Shown in pieces: positions 37,828 to 49,077 of a stretch of DNA of 64,000 bases (positions are counted from its first letter, which is position 1; every line of letters begins with the position of its first letter). The position numbers and the translations under genes are program-made. The notes under the pieces are model-generated. The model saw only the letters and a list, made by a program, of their open reading frames with translations. It did not search any database and was not told where the DNA came from. The DNA comes from Bordetella parapertussis (lineage in GTDB: Bacteria; Pseudomonadota; Gammaproteobacteria; Burkholderiales; SG8-41), in assembly GCA_945861275.1 (NCBI GenBank), contig CAMATZ010000014.1, positions 1 through 64,000 of the forward strand, in the 5' to 3' direction.

Positions 37828-38523
37828 ATGAACGCTGATCCGGTTTTGATCCCCAGAACGCATGACCCTACGCTGCTGATACTGTGCGTAGCTGGCAGTG
37901 CGGTTGCGCATGTGCTGATGCTGACGCTGGCGCCGGGCTGGCGGGCTGCAAAGGATGCGCCGCCGATTCCGCTTACAGTTGAACTTAGAAAGCCGCCACC
38001 CGTAATCGAACCGCCCAAGCCTTTGCCAATGGAAACGCGGCCCAAGCCGCCAGATCGCCCGAAGGCAAAGCCAGAACCTGTGCCGCGCGAAGTACCGCCG
38101 CCCGAGCAACCGCGCACAGCGCCGATACTGACTGCGCCACCGGAAGCGCCGCTCGCGCCGGCTGCAGCGGTGGCGCCGGCGCAAAAACCTGCGCCGCAGC
38201 CTCCACCTGAAGCGCCACGTCCAACCGCCGCACTGGCGCCGGTGACAGCACCGCGCTCGGATGCAGCCTATCTCAACAATCCGCGTCCCGCGTATCCGCT
38301 CGCGGCACGGCGGCGCGGCGATCAAGGTACCGTGTTAATCCGGGTGCTGGTTACCGCCGAAGGACTTGCCGCGAGTGTGACGCTCGAAAAAACCAGTAAT
38401 CATCCAGCGCTGGATGAAGCCGCGTTGACAGCGGTGAAATCGTGGCGCTTTGTCCCCGCGCGCCAGGGCGGACAGGCGGTGGAAGCGCCGTACGTGGTGC
38501 CGATTGTCTTTAAAGTCGAGTAG
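37828..38523 (+). CDS. tonB: TonB family energy-transducing protein
   Basis: Proline-rich spacer; C-terminal YPLAARRRGDQGTVLIRVLVTAEGLAASVTLEKTSNHPALDEAALTAVKSWRFVPA. Confidence 0.88.
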   Translation: MNADPVLIPRTHDPTLLILCVAGSAVAHVLMLTLAPGWRAAKDAPPIPLTVELRKPPPVIEPPKPLPMETRPKPPDRPKAKPEPVPREVPPPEQPRTAPILTAPPEAPLAPAAAVAPAQKPAPQPPPEAPRPTAALAPVTAPRSDAAYLNNPRPAYPLAARRRGDQGTVLIRVLVTAEGLAASVTLEKTSNHPALDEAALTAVKSWRFVPARQGGQAVEAPYVVPIVFKVE

Positions 38524-38600
38524 CGGGATTATAATGCCCCTTGAAATCAGCATAATCAGCTGCATTTAGCTGCAACCCCCCTCGCGCTTCTACTGAGTCC

Positions 38601-39143
38601 ATGAACCCCGAAGTCTTTCACGGCACCACCATTCTTTCGGTGCGGCGCGGCAACGTTGTTGCACTCGGCGGCGACGGGCAGGTCACGCTCGGCAATGTGG
38701 TGGTGAAATCCACCGCGCGCAAAATCCGCCGCCTGTATCACGACAAAATCCTCGCCGGTTTTGCCGGCGGCACCTCGGATGCGTTCACCCTGTTCGAGCG
38801 CTTTGAAGCCAAGCTGGAAAAACATCAGGGCAACCTGATGCGCTCGGCGGTGGAACTGGCCAAGGATTGGCGCACCGATCGCATGCTGCGCCGTCTCGAA
38901 GCGATGCTCGCCGTGGCCGATCGCGAGCATTCGCTGATTATCACCGGCGTGGGCGACGTGCTGGAGCCGGAACTCGGCATCGTCGCCATCGGCAGCGGCG
39001 GCTCATTTGCGCAGGCAGCCGCGCGCGCGTTGCTGGAAAATACCGATCTTGCGTCGCGGGATATCGTGAAGAAATCGCTGGAAATTGCAGGTGATCTTTG
39101 TATTTATACCAATCAGCAGCATGTGATTGAGGAACTGACGTGA
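38601..39143 (+). CDS. hslV: HslV, ATP-dependent protease subunit
   Basis: [39 protein letters not shown]. Confidence 0.97.
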   Translation: MNPEVFHGTTILSVRRGNVVALGGDGQVTLGNVVVKSTARKIRRLYHDKILAGFAGGTSDAFTLFERFEAKLEKHQGNLMRSAVELAKDWRTDRMLRRLEAMLAVADREHSLIITGVGDVLEPELGIVAIGSGGSFAQAAARALLENTDLASRDIVKKSLEIAGDLCIYTNQQHVIEELT

Positions 39144-39146
39144 ATG

Positions 39147-39238
39147 CGTGAAGGGTGAAGGGTGAAGGGGCAAACCGGTTTCGCGGAACCGCGAGTTTTG
39201 GCGGTTACTCTTCACCCTTCACTCTTCACTCGTCACGC
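39147..39238. repeat. Inverted-repeat element with tandem gtgaagg heptads
   Basis: gcgtgaagggtgaagggtgaagggg mirrored by ttactcttcacccttcactcttcactcgtcacgc. Confidence 0.8.
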
Positions 39239-39247
39239 CCTTAAGCA

Positions 39248-40564
<1,317 letters not shown>

Positions 40565-40605
40565 CGAGCGCCGCGCTGCACTAGAATAGCCATTTGAGGA
40601 GAGCC

Positions 40606-41904
40606 ATGTCTGCCGTTCCCCGACTTACCACTGCCCAGTCCGGACTGCCGCTGGGTCTGGAGCGCCAATTGCTCGGCAAGTCGGTCGCCATCGAGCATTG
40701 GCTGCGCAGCCAGTGGCTGGAGCACGCACCGCCGTTTTACGGTTCGGTGGATTTGCGCAACAGCGGTTTCAAATTGGCGCCGGTGGACACCAATCTGTTT
40801 CCCGGCGGCTTCAATAATCTGAATCCGGATTTCCATGCGCTGTGCGTGCAGGCCACGATGACGGCGGTGGAAAAAATTTGCCCCGAAGCGCGCGACGCCT
40901 TGCTGATTCCCGAGAATCACACGCGCAATCAGTTTTATCTGCAAAACGTCGCCACCCTCGCGCGCATTCTGCGCCACGCGGGCATGAACGTGCGCATCGG
41001 CAGCCTGTTGCCGGGATTGGACGCGCCGCGGGACGTGGACCTGCCCGACGGTAAAAAACTCACGCTGGAGCCGCTGAAGCGCTCCGGCAACCGCCTGGGC
41101 CTGGAGGGTTTCGACCCCTGTGTGGTGCTGCTGAATAACGACCTGTCGGCGGGCATACCCGAGGTGCTGCGTAATCTTGAACAGCCGCTGTTTCCGCCGC
41201 TGCACGCAGGCTGGGCGGTGCGCCGGAAATCCGTCCATTTCGCGGCCTACGACGATGTGGCGAAAGACTTCGCGCAATTGCTTGGCATTGATCCGTGGCT
41301 GATCAATCCGTATTTCGAGATGTGCGGCAAGATTAATTTTCAGGAACATCAGGGCGAGGAATGCCTGGCGGGATATGTATCGGAAATCCTCGACGACATA
41401 CGCGCCAAATACAAGGAGTACGGCATCACCGATGATCCGTTTGTAATCGTCAAGGCCGACGCCGGCACCTACGGCATGGGCATCATGACGGTGAAGGATG
41501 CTTCCGAGGTGCGCGGGCTGAATCGCAGGCAGCGCAACAAAATGGCGGTGGTGAAGGAAGGCATGCAGGTGCAGGAGGTGCTGGTGCAGGAAGGCGTGTA
41601 TACCTTTGAGACGGTGCGCGACGCGGTGGCCGAGCCGGTGGTGTATATGATGGATCGCTTTGTGGTCGGCGGCTTTTACCGGCTGAATACGCAACGTGGC
41701 AAGGATCAGAATCTCAACGCGCCGGGCATGCAGTTTGAACCGCTGGCGTTCGCCGAGCCGTGCTCGTCGCCGGACCCGGATGATCCGGATTGCGCGCCCA
41801 ATCGTTTCTACGCCTATGGCGTGATTGCGCGCCTTGCCTTGCTGGCGGCATCGATTGAGCTGGAGCGCACGGAATCGCTGATCCATACTGAAGCCGCTAC
41901 ATGA
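40606..41904 (+). CDS. gshA: Glutamate-cysteine ligase (proteobacterial type)
   Basis: GSVDLRNSGFKLAPVDTNLFPGGFNNL; followed by gshB. Confidence 0.9.
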   Translation: MSAVPRLTTAQSGLPLGLERQLLGKSVAIEHWLRSQWLEHAPPFYGSVDLRNSGFKLAPVDTNLFPGGFNNLNPDFHALCVQATMTAVEKICPEARDALLIPENHTRNQFYLQNVATLARILRHAGMNVRIGSLLPGLDAPRDVDLPDGKKLTLEPLKRSGNRLGLEGFDPCVVLLNNDLSAGIPEVLRNLEQPLFPPLHAGWAVRRKSVHFAAYDDVAKDFAQLLGIDPWLINPYFEMCGKINFQEHQGEECLAGYVSEILDDIRAKYKEYGITDDPFVIVKADAGTYGMGIMTVKDASEVRGLNRRQRNKMAVVKEGMQVQEVLVQEGVYTFETVRDAVAEPVVYMMDRFVVGGFYRLNTQRGKDQNLNAPGMQFEPLAFAEPCSSPDPDDPDCAPNRFYAYGVIARLALLAASIELERTESLIHTEAAT

Positions 41905-42842
41905 AGCTCGCGTTCGTCGTCGATCCGCTCGACGAATTCAAAATTTACAAGGACACCACGTTTGCGATGATGCGCGAGGCCGCGGCGCGCGGCTGCGAAT
42001 TGTATACGCTGCAACAGGAAGACATTTTCTGGCGCAAGCATCGGGTGGCGGGCGTGGCCGCGCGTCTGCATCTCACCGCTGACACTGAAGCGTGGTATCG
42101 CAGCGATGCGGCCGCCGAAACCGATCTCGCGGCGTTCGATGCGGTGATCATGCGCAAAGACCCGCCGTTCGACATGGAGTACGTCTACAGCACCTATCTG
42201 CTGGAGGCGGCGGAAGCGCAAGGCGCACGCGTATTCAACCGGCCGCGCGCGATACGCGATCACAATGAAAAAATGGCGATTGCACGCTACGCGCAATTCA
42301 TTGCACCGACGGTGGTGACGCGTCTTGAAAAAGTATTGCGGGAGTTCCTTGCCGAACACGGCGATGTGATTTTCAAACTGCTCGACAGCATGGGCGGTGC
42401 GTCGATTTTTCGTGTCCGCCGCGATGATCCGAACGTGAGTGTCATCATCGAAACGCTGACGCAACTCGGTAAACGTACCATCATGGCGCAGCGCTACCTG
42501 CCGCAAATTGCCGATGGCGACAAACGTGTGTTGCTGATCGGCGGCAAGCCGGTGCCGTTTTGCCTCGCGCGCATCCCCAAGGCGGGCGAGACGCGGGGCA
42601 ATCTGGCGGCGGGTGGCACCGGTGTCGCGCGCGAACTCACCGCCCGCGACCGCGAAATCGCCGAAACACTGGCGCCACTGTTGCATGCACAAGGGCTGCT
42701 GCTGGTGGGGCTGGATGTCATCGGCGCCTGCCTCACGGAAATCAACGTCACCAGCCCCACCTGCTTTCAGGAAATCACCCAGCAAACGGGCTGCAATGTC
42801 GCCGGATTGTTCATGGATGCCCTCGAAGCAGAAATAAAATAG
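41901..42842 (+). CDS. gshB: Glutathione synthetase
   Basis: MKLAFVVDPLDEFKIYKDTTFAMMREAAARG; LLDSMGGASIFRV. Confidence 0.96.
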   Translation: MKLAFVVDPLDEFKIYKDTTFAMMREAAARGCELYTLQQEDIFWRKHRVAGVAARLHLTADTEAWYRSDAAAETDLAAFDAVIMRKDPPFDMEYVYSTYLLEAAEAQGARVFNRPRAIRDHNEKMAIARYAQFIAPTVVTRLEKVLREFLAEHGDVIFKLLDSMGGASIFRVRRDDPNVSVIIETLTQLGKRTIMAQRYLPQIADGDKRVLLIGGKPVPFCLARIPKAGETRGNLAAGGTGVARELTARDREIAETLAPLLHAQGLLLVGLDVIGACLTEINVTSPTCFQEITQQTGCNVAGLFMDALEAEIK

Positions 42843-42989
42843 TTAATTAAAACAATTAGTTACACTATTTTGATGCGTCGCGGCAGAGGCAAAACCGCTA
42901 TCTTGCGATTCCCTGCCTTTTGGGCATTCTATGTTGCAGCGCAATAGCGTAGAATTTCGTCGATTCATGGTTACCGTAGCTCGACCGCA

Positions 42990-43418
42990 ATGATCGGCAT
43001 ACTGCTCATTACGCACGGCACGCTGGGCGAAGGCCTGATTCAAACAGCGACGCATGTGCTCAACAAACCCCCGGCGCAATTACGTCAACTCGGCCTGACC
43101 ACGCAGGATAACCCCCTGTTGTTGTTGCCGCAGGCGCAGGCGCTGGTGAAAGAACTCAATGACGGCGACGGCGTGCTGATCCTCACCGACATGTACGGCA
43201 GCTCGCCCTCCAATATTTCCGCCAAGCTGATCGTCCCCGGCAAGGTCGACGCCGTGGCAGGCGTCAACCTGCCGATGCTGATCCGTGCACTCACCTACCG
43301 CGAAAAATCGCTCGAGGTCATGGTCAACAAGGCCATCAGCGGCGGCTGCGAGGGCGTGCTGCGCGTGCCGGCGTCAGCGCCAGCGTTTTCCCTGCATCAT
43401 GCTGCAACAGGAAGTTGA
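42990..43418 (+). CDS. PTS EIIA component (mannose/fructose type)
   Basis: MIGILLITHGTLGEGLIQTATHVL; VLILTDMYGSSPSNIS. Confidence 0.9.
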   Translation: MIGILLITHGTLGEGLIQTATHVLNKPPAQLRQLGLTTQDNPLLLLPQAQALVKELNDGDGVLILTDMYGSSPSNISAKLIVPGKVDAVAGVNLPMLIRALTYREKSLEVMVNKAISGGCEGVLRVPASAPAFSLHHAATGS

Positions 43419-43668
43419 AATCATTAACCGGCTAGGGTTGCACGCCCGCGCCGCCGCAAAACTGACGCAAGTCGCCGGACAGTTCACCGCCGAAGTGTGG
43501 GTTGACCGCAATGGGCGCCGCGTCAACGCCAAAAGCATCATGGGCGTGATGATGCTCGCCGCGGCCAAAGGCACGCGCATCACCGTCGAAACCAACGGCG
43601 CCGACGAAGCGCCCGCGATGCGGGCGGTTACCGCGCTGATCGCGGACAAGTTCGGCGAGGGCGAATAG
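43399..43668 (+). CDS. ptsH: HPr family phosphocarrier protein
   Basis: MLQQEVEIINRLGLHARAAAKLTQVA; overlaps the EIIA gene by 20 bp. Confidence 0.92.
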   Translation: MLQQEVEIINRLGLHARAAAKLTQVAGQFTAEVWVDRNGRRVNAKSIMGVMMLAAAKGTRITVETNGADEAPAMRAVTALIADKFGEGE

Positions 43669-43676
43669 CGCTCGCG

Positions 43677-43755
43677 GTCAGGCGTTCGGTGTGAGGCGTG
43701 CGCCGTGGTAATCTTGTCAGCATGCGGCTGACTCCTGACACCTCGCGCCTCACGC
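43677..43755. repeat. Imperfect inverted repeat containing gtgaggcg units
   Basis: gtcaggcgttcggtgtgaggcgtg / ctgacacctcgcgcctcacgc. Confidence 0.55.
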
Positions 43756-43759
43756 AAAA

Positions 43760-45502
43760 ATGAGTTTCACCCTCCACGGCATCGGCGTCTCCGGCGGCAT
43801 CGCCATCGGGCGCGCGCATCTGGTATCGCATGCCACGCTGGAGGTTAACCATTACCTGGTGCCGCCGCCGCTGGTGGCTGCCGAGACGCTGCGTTTCGAC
43901 GCGGCGATCCACACGGTGCGCGCCGAATTCGACAAGCTGCGTGATGAACTGCGCATGGAAATTCCCGCTGGCGCGCCCGCCGAGTTCGCCGCGTTTGTTG
44001 ATCTGCATCGTATGATCCTTGACGATGCCACGCTGTCGGTGGAGCCACGCCGCATTATTGAGACCGAGCAATGCAATGCCGAATGGGCGCTCAAGGTGCA
44101 GGCCGATGCGCTGCTCGCGCAGTTTGACGCGATTGAAGACAGCTATTTGCGCGAACGCCGCAGTGATGTGATTCAGGTGGTCGAGCGCGTGTTAAAAGCG
44201 CTTTCCGGAAAGCCGGGTTATGTGCCGCCGCCGGTGACGGATTCCGAGGAGGAATTGATCCTGGTGGCGCATGATCTTTCCCCCGCCGATGTGGTGCAGT
44301 TCAAGCGCCACCAATTCGCGAGTTTCATCACCGACATGGGCGGCGCCACTTCGCACACCGCGGTGGTCGCGCGCAGCTTGAACATTCCGTCCATTGTGGC
44401 GCTGCACCGCGCGCGCGAACTGGTGCGCGAAAACGAACGCATTATTGTCGATGGCTCGAACGGCGTGTTGATAGTCGATCCCGATGCGCGCGTGCTGGCT
44501 GAGTATCAGCGGCGCAAAGGCGAATTCGATGCCGGACGCCGCAAGCTGTCGCGCTTGCGCGATACGCACGCGGTCACCCGCGACGGCGTCGCCGTGGCGC
44601 TGCACGCCAACATCGAGTTGCCCGAGGACGTTACCCAGGCGCTCGCCAACGGCGCTACCGGGATAGGGCTTTTCCGCAGTGAGTTTTTGTTTCTGAACCG
44701 CAGCGACCTGCCCGACGAGGAAGAGCAGTTCGAGGCCTATCGCAATGTCGCGCTGGCAATGAAAGGGTTGCCGGTCACCATACGCACCTATGACCTGGGC
44801 GCGGACAAACAAACCGACGAAGGCGCGCCCGCCGGGGCCAATCCCGCGCTGGGCTTGCGCGCGATTCGTCTGTGTTTGACCGAACCCCAGCGTTTCTTAA
44901 GCCAGTTGCGGGCGCTGCTGCGCGCGTCGCACTTTGGCCACATCAGCATCCTGATTCCCATGCTGGCGAGTTCCGGTGAAATCGATCAGACCCTGCACAT
45001 GATCGCGCGCGCCAAAGCGAGCCTGGATGATGACGGCCTGCCATACAACCGCGAAATCAAAGTCGGCGGCATGATCGAAGTGCCTGCGGCGGCGCTGGCG
45101 CTGGATGTGTTTCTGCGCAAGCTCGATTTTCTGTCCATCGGCACCAACGACCTGATTCAGTACACGCTGGCCATCGACCGCGCCGACGAAGCAGTGGCCT
45201 ATCTGTATGACCCTCTGCATCCGGCGATACTGACGCTGCTCGCCAGCATTATCAAACGCGCCAACAAGGCTGGTGTTCCGGTCACCATGTGCGGCGAAAT
45301 GGCCGGCGATACCGCCTTCACGCGCATGTTGCTGGGATTCGGGCTGCGCGCATTCTCGATGCACGCGGCGCACGTGCCCGACGTCAAGCAGCAAGTGCTC
45401 AATACCGATGCCGGCGCGACTCAGCCTGCCGCGCGCCGGCTGTTAAAAGCGAGCGACCCCGCGCGCTTGAAGGCGTTGCTCGCAAAACTCAACAGCGCCT
45501 GA
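43760..45502 (+). CDS. ptsI: Phosphoenolpyruvate-protein phosphotransferase (EI)
   Basis: TDMGGATSHTAVVARSLNIPSIVAL; LSIGTNDLIQYTLAIDRADE. Confidence 0.95.
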   Translation: MSFTLHGIGVSGGIAIGRAHLVSHATLEVNHYLVPPPLVAAETLRFDAAIHTVRAEFDKLRDELRMEIPAGAPAEFAAFVDLHRMILDDATLSVEPRRIIETEQCNAEWALKVQADALLAQFDAIEDSYLRERRSDVIQVVERVLKALSGKPGYVPPPVTDSEEELILVAHDLSPADVVQFKRHQFASFITDMGGATSHTAVVARSLNIPSIVALHRARELVRENERIIVDGSNGVLIVDPDARVLAEYQRRKGEFDAGRRKLSRLRDTHAVTRDGVAVALHANIELPEDVTQALANGATGIGLFRSEFLFLNRSDLPDEEEQFEAYRNVALAMKGLPVTIRTYDLGADKQTDEGAPAGANPALGLRAIRLCLTEPQRFLSQLRALLRASHFGHISILIPMLASSGEIDQTLHMIARAKASLDDDGLPYNREIKVGGMIEVPAAALALDVFLRKLDFLSIGTNDLIQYTLAIDRADEAVAYLYDPLHPAILTLLASIIKRANKAGVPVTMCGEMAGDTAFTRMLLGFGLRAFSMHAAHVPDVKQQVLNTDAGATQPAARRLLKASDPARLKALLAKLNSA

Positions 45503-45511
45503 TCATGCTGC

Positions 45512-45919
45512 GTGCTCATGTTGCGTGAGATGACCCGTGTGCGCCAGCAGGACCCGGCATTGCGCCGGCGCTGGTTTCGCGACGACTACTTCGATATATT
45601 TACCTGGCAAAACGCGCAGGGCGATGTGGTCGGCTTTCAGTTGTGCTACGACCTGCCCACCTATGAACGCGTGCTGAGCTGGCGGGTCGCGAAAGGCTAT
45701 TCACACCACCGTGTGGATGGGGGCGAGGCATCGCCCATCAAAAACCGCACGCCTATCATGGTGCTGGACGGCCTGCTGCCGGTCGCCACCGTGCTGGAAG
45801 AATTCGATCGCCGCACTGTCGAACTCGATCCCGCCCTGCGTGTATTAATGCGCCAGCATCTGCTTGACTACGGCGCGCGAAACCCCAAAGAAATTGACAA
45901 GCCGAGGCCGAGGGTGTAA
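45512..45919 (+). CDS. Conserved hypothetical protein
   Basis: 135-aa ORF between ptsI and metX leader; ATG/RBS context acceptable. Confidence 0.6.
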   Translation: MLMLREMTRVRQQDPALRRRWFRDDYFDIFTWQNAQGDVVGFQLCYDLPTYERVLSWRVAKGYSHHRVDGGEASPIKNRTPIMVLDGLLPVATVLEEFDRRTVELDPALRVLMRQHLLDYGARNPKEIDKPRPRV

Positions 45920-45935
45920 TGTAAGCTCTTGTTTT

Positions 45936-45988
45936 AACGCGCCGATTTGAAATCAGATTGCGGGCGCGCAATAAATCCGGCTAAAGAG
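45936..45988 (+). ncRNA. SAM-II (SAM-alpha) riboswitch candidate
   Basis: AACGCGCCGAUUUGAAAUCAGAUUGCGGGCGCGCAAUAAAUCCGGCUAAAGAG: 6-bp P1 CGCGCC/GGCGCG plus GAUUU, AUUGC, AUAAAU and GCUAAA blocks in SAM-II order, upstream of metX. Confidence 0.8.
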
Positions 45989-46020
45989 ATGATGGCGGTT
46001 GGTAACAGCCACAACACTCA

Positions 46021-46058
46021 AACCCGGTAATTGCGCAAGCTTGCCGGGTTTTTGTTTT
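46021..46058 (+). terminator. Intrinsic terminator/attenuator hairpin abutting the metX start
   Basis: aacccgg...ccgggtt followed by tttttgtttt. Confidence 0.65.
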
Positions 46059-47216
46059 ATGGATACAACTGCCAGCACGAGCACCCATTCCAGCGTAGGC
46101 GTGGTGACGCCGCAACGCGCGCACTTTCGCGAGCCGCTGCTGCTTAAGTGCGGACGTGCGCTTGCGAACTATGAACTCGCCTACGAGACCTATGGCACGT
46201 TGAATACCGCGTGTTCCAACGCCGTGCTGGTGTGTCACGCGCTCAATGCCTCGCACCATGTCGCGGGGGTGTACGCGGATCAACCCAACAATGTCGGTTG
46301 GTGGGACAACATGATCGGCCCCGGCAAGCCGCTCGATACGCAGCGGTTTTTTGTGGTGGGGGTGAATAATCTGGGCGGCTGTCATGGTTCTACCGGGCCG
46401 TTGTCGATCAATCCTGAATCCGGCCAGCCGTGGGGCGCGGACTTTCCGGTAGTGACGGTGGAAGACTGGGTCAACGCGCAGGCGCGCCTTGCCGACCACC
46501 TGGGCATTCAGCAGTTCGCGGCAGTGATGGGCGGCAGCCTCGGCGCCATGCAGTGTTTGCAATGGAGCATTGCCTATCCGCAACGCGCGCGGCATGCGCT
46601 GGTGATTGCCTGCGCCCCCAATCTGTCGGCGCAGAACATCGCGTTTAACGAAGTCGCGCGGCAGGCGATATTGACCGACCCGGATTTTCATGGCGGCGAT
46701 TATTATGCGCACAAGGTGACGCCACGCCGCGGCCTGCGGGTGGCGCGCATGGTGGGGCACATCACCTATTTGTCCGACGACGAAATGGCCAGCAAATTCG
46801 GCCGCACGCTTAAAGCGGGGCGCGTGAATTACAGTTTTGACAGCGAATTCGAAATTGAATCTTACCTGCGCTATCAGGCCGACAAGTTTTCCGGTTACTT
46901 CGATGCCAATACCTATTTGCGCATCACCAAGGCACTGGATTATTTTGATCCGGCGTTTGATCACGGCGGCGATTTGACCCGGGCGCTGGCGCCCGCGACG
47001 GCGGGTTTTCTGGTGGTGTCGTTCACCACCGACTGGCGGTTTTCACCTGAACGCTCGCGTGAGATTGTGCATGCGCTGCTGAAAAATAAACGCGATGTCA
47101 CCTACGCGGAGATCGACGCGCCGCACGGCCACGATGCGTTTTTGCTGGATGACGCGCGTTATCACAAGCTGGTGGCGGCGTACTTTGATCGCGTGAGCGA
47201 GAGCGGTGTTGTATGA
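46059..47216 (+). CDS. metX: Homoserine O-acyltransferase MetX
   Basis: [49 protein letters not shown]. Confidence 0.93.
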   Translation: MDTTASTSTHSSVGVVTPQRAHFREPLLLKCGRALANYELAYETYGTLNTACSNAVLVCHALNASHHVAGVYADQPNNVGWWDNMIGPGKPLDTQRFFVVGVNNLGGCHGSTGPLSINPESGQPWGADFPVVTVEDWVNAQARLADHLGIQQFAAVMGGSLGAMQCLQWSIAYPQRARHALVIACAPNLSAQNIAFNEVARQAILTDPDFHGGDYYAHKVTPRRGLRVARMVGHITYLSDDEMASKFGRTLKAGRVNYSFDSEFEIESYLRYQADKFSGYFDANTYLRITKALDYFDPAFDHGGDLTRALAPATAGFLVVSFTTDWRFSPERSREIVHALLKNKRDVTYAEIDAPHGHDAFLLDDARYHKLVAAYFDRVSESGVV

Positions 47217-47809
47217 ACGGCATCAGCATCGATCGCGCCGATTTTGCGGCGATCGCGCACTGGGTCAAAGCCGATGCACGCGTGCTCGACCTGGGGTGTG
47301 GCGACGGCGCACTGTTCAAGTATCTTCAGCGCGAATGCGCTATTTCAGGCTATGGCGTTGAAATAGACGACGCCAACGTGCTGGCGTGCGTTAAAAACGG
47401 CGTCAACGTGGTGCAGCGCAACCTGGAACGCGGTTTACGCGAGTTTGACGATCAATCCTTCGATTACGTGATCTTGTCGCAGACGCTGCAGGCGATGCGC
47501 AACGGCGAGCGCATTCTTCATGAAATGCTGCGCGTCGGACGCGAAGGCATCGTCACTTTTCCGAACTTTGGCTATTGGCGCAATCGCATGCACGTGCTGC
47601 GCGGACGCATGCCGGTATCGGAAAATTTACCCTACCAGTGGTTCGATACGCCCAACATACACTTGTGCACGCTGGACGATTTCGAACGTTTTTGCAGCGA
47701 GCGCCGTATCCGTATCCTTGAACGCAAGGTGCTGACCGCGGGGCGGCCGGTGCATACGTTACCGAATCTGTTGGGCGCTTTGGCTATTTATCACTTCGGC
47801 GCGGGCTGA
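47213..47809 (+). CDS. metW: Methionine biosynthesis protein MetW
   Basis: [56 protein letters not shown]. Confidence 0.95.
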   Translation: MNGISIDRADFAAIAHWVKADARVLDLGCGDGALFKYLQRECAISGYGVEIDDANVLACVKNGVNVVQRNLERGLREFDDQSFDYVILSQTLQAMRNGERILHEMLRVGREGIVTFPNFGYWRNRMHVLRGRMPVSENLPYQWFDTPNIHLCTLDDFERFCSERRIRILERKVLTAGRPVHTLPNLLGALAIYHFGAG

Positions 47810-49077
47810 TACGACGGCGCAGCAGCGTCCGCCAGCCGCGTAATACTGCGTATCAGCATCAGGCCGGGAATCGCGATCAGCGTGCACAACGCGAAAAACC
47901 CGCCCCAGCCCATGCTCAACGCCAGCCAACCGGTGGGCGCGGACAACAGCACGCGCGGGATACCCATCAGGCTCGACAGCAGGGCGTATTGCGTGGCGGT
48001 GAAGCGCCGGTTGGTCAGTGCGCCCATGAAACCGACAAAGGCCGTGGTGCCGAGTCCGCCGGTGAAATTCTCCAGCGCAATCACCATTGCCAGCACAACG
48101 GTGTCGTGCCCCGCATAGGCGAGCGCGACAAAACCCAGCGTGGAAAGCATCTGCCCGAGGCCGAAAATCCACAGCGCGCGCGCAAGTCCGATGCGCAATA
48201 TAAGAATCCCGCCGAGGGTGCCGCCGGCAATGGTGGCCCAAAAGCCGAACAATTTGACCACGGCGCCGATTTCGGTTTTGCTGTAGCCAAGCTCCAGATA
48301 AAACGGCGTGGTCATGCTGGCGGCCATGGTGTCGCCGATTTTGTAGAGCAGGATGAACGCCAGCGCCAGCCATGCGCCGTCGCGTTCGATGTAATCGCGC
48401 AGCGGCAGAATAAACGCCTCGCGCAGTGTAGTGGGACTGTCCGTGGGCAGCAGCGGTTCCGGCGCGAAAAAGGTCACCATGATGCACGCCGCCATGCATG
48501 CCGCCATCAGTTGGTACATGAACGCAAACGAAGTGTGGTCGGCGAGGATCAGTCCGCCGCCGCCTGCGAGCAGCATGCCGACACGGTAGCCGTTGACGTA
48601 CAGTGCCGCGCCCAGGCCCAGCTCGTTATCGGAGAGACTCTCGCGGCGGTAGGCGTCAATCACAATATCCTGCGATGCCGAGAAAAACGCGACGATCAGC
48701 GACGCCACGGAAATCCACAGCAAATGATCCGGCGTGGGGCGCGCCAGACTGAGCGCCGCGAGCGCTGTTGCCAGCGCGAGTTGCATCAGCATCAGCCAGC
48801 CCCGCCGCCGGCCACAACGCGCCCAGACGTAGCGGTCGAACAGCGGCGCCCACAGAAATTTCAGCGTGTACGGCAGCCCGACCAGCGCGAACAGGCCGAT
48901 CGATGCCAAATCAATGCCGCCCTCTTTCAACCACGCCTGCAATACCGAGCCGGTGAGCAGCAGCGGCAGACCCGACGCAAACCCCATCAGCAACGCGATC
49001 AGCATGCGGCCACTCAACATGGCCGCCAGCGTTTCGCGCCATGTGGGTGGTGTGGTAGCGGGTTTTTCCACGATCAA
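47791..49077 (-). CDS. AmpG-type MFS transporter (muropeptide permease family)
   Basis: MGFASGLPLLLTGSVLQAWLKEGGIDLASIGLFALVGLPYTLKFLWAPLFDRY. Confidence 0.9.
   Translation of the reverse strand: MIVEKPATTPPTWRETLAAMLSGRMLIALLMGFASGLPLLLTGSVLQAWLKEGGIDLASIGLFALVGLPYTLKFLWAPLFDRYVWARCGRRRGWLMLMQLALATALAALSLARPTPDHLLWISVASLIVAFFSASQDIVIDAYRRESLSDNELGLGAALYVNGYRVGMLLAGGGGLILADHTSFAFMYQLMAACMAACIMVTFFAPEPLLPTDSPTTLREAFILPLRDYIERDGAWLALAFILLYKIGDTMAASMTTPFYLELGYSKTEIGAVVKLFGFWATIAGGTLGGILILRIGLARALWIFGLGQMLSTLGFVALAYAGHDTVVLAMVIALENFTGGLGTTAFVGFMGALTNRRFTATQYALLSSLMGIPRVLLSAPTGWLALSMGWGGFFALCTLIAIPGLMLIRSITRLADAAAPSYQPAPK

Noticed and set aside
38540-38580. Sigma-32-like promoter (CTTGAAA at 38540) before hslV
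   Set aside because: No CCCCAT-like -10 at 13-17 bp; the C-run lies about 28 bp away.
39147-39238. CRISPR-like tandem repeats
   Set aside because: Units are 7 bp with no spacers; inverted-repeat structure instead.
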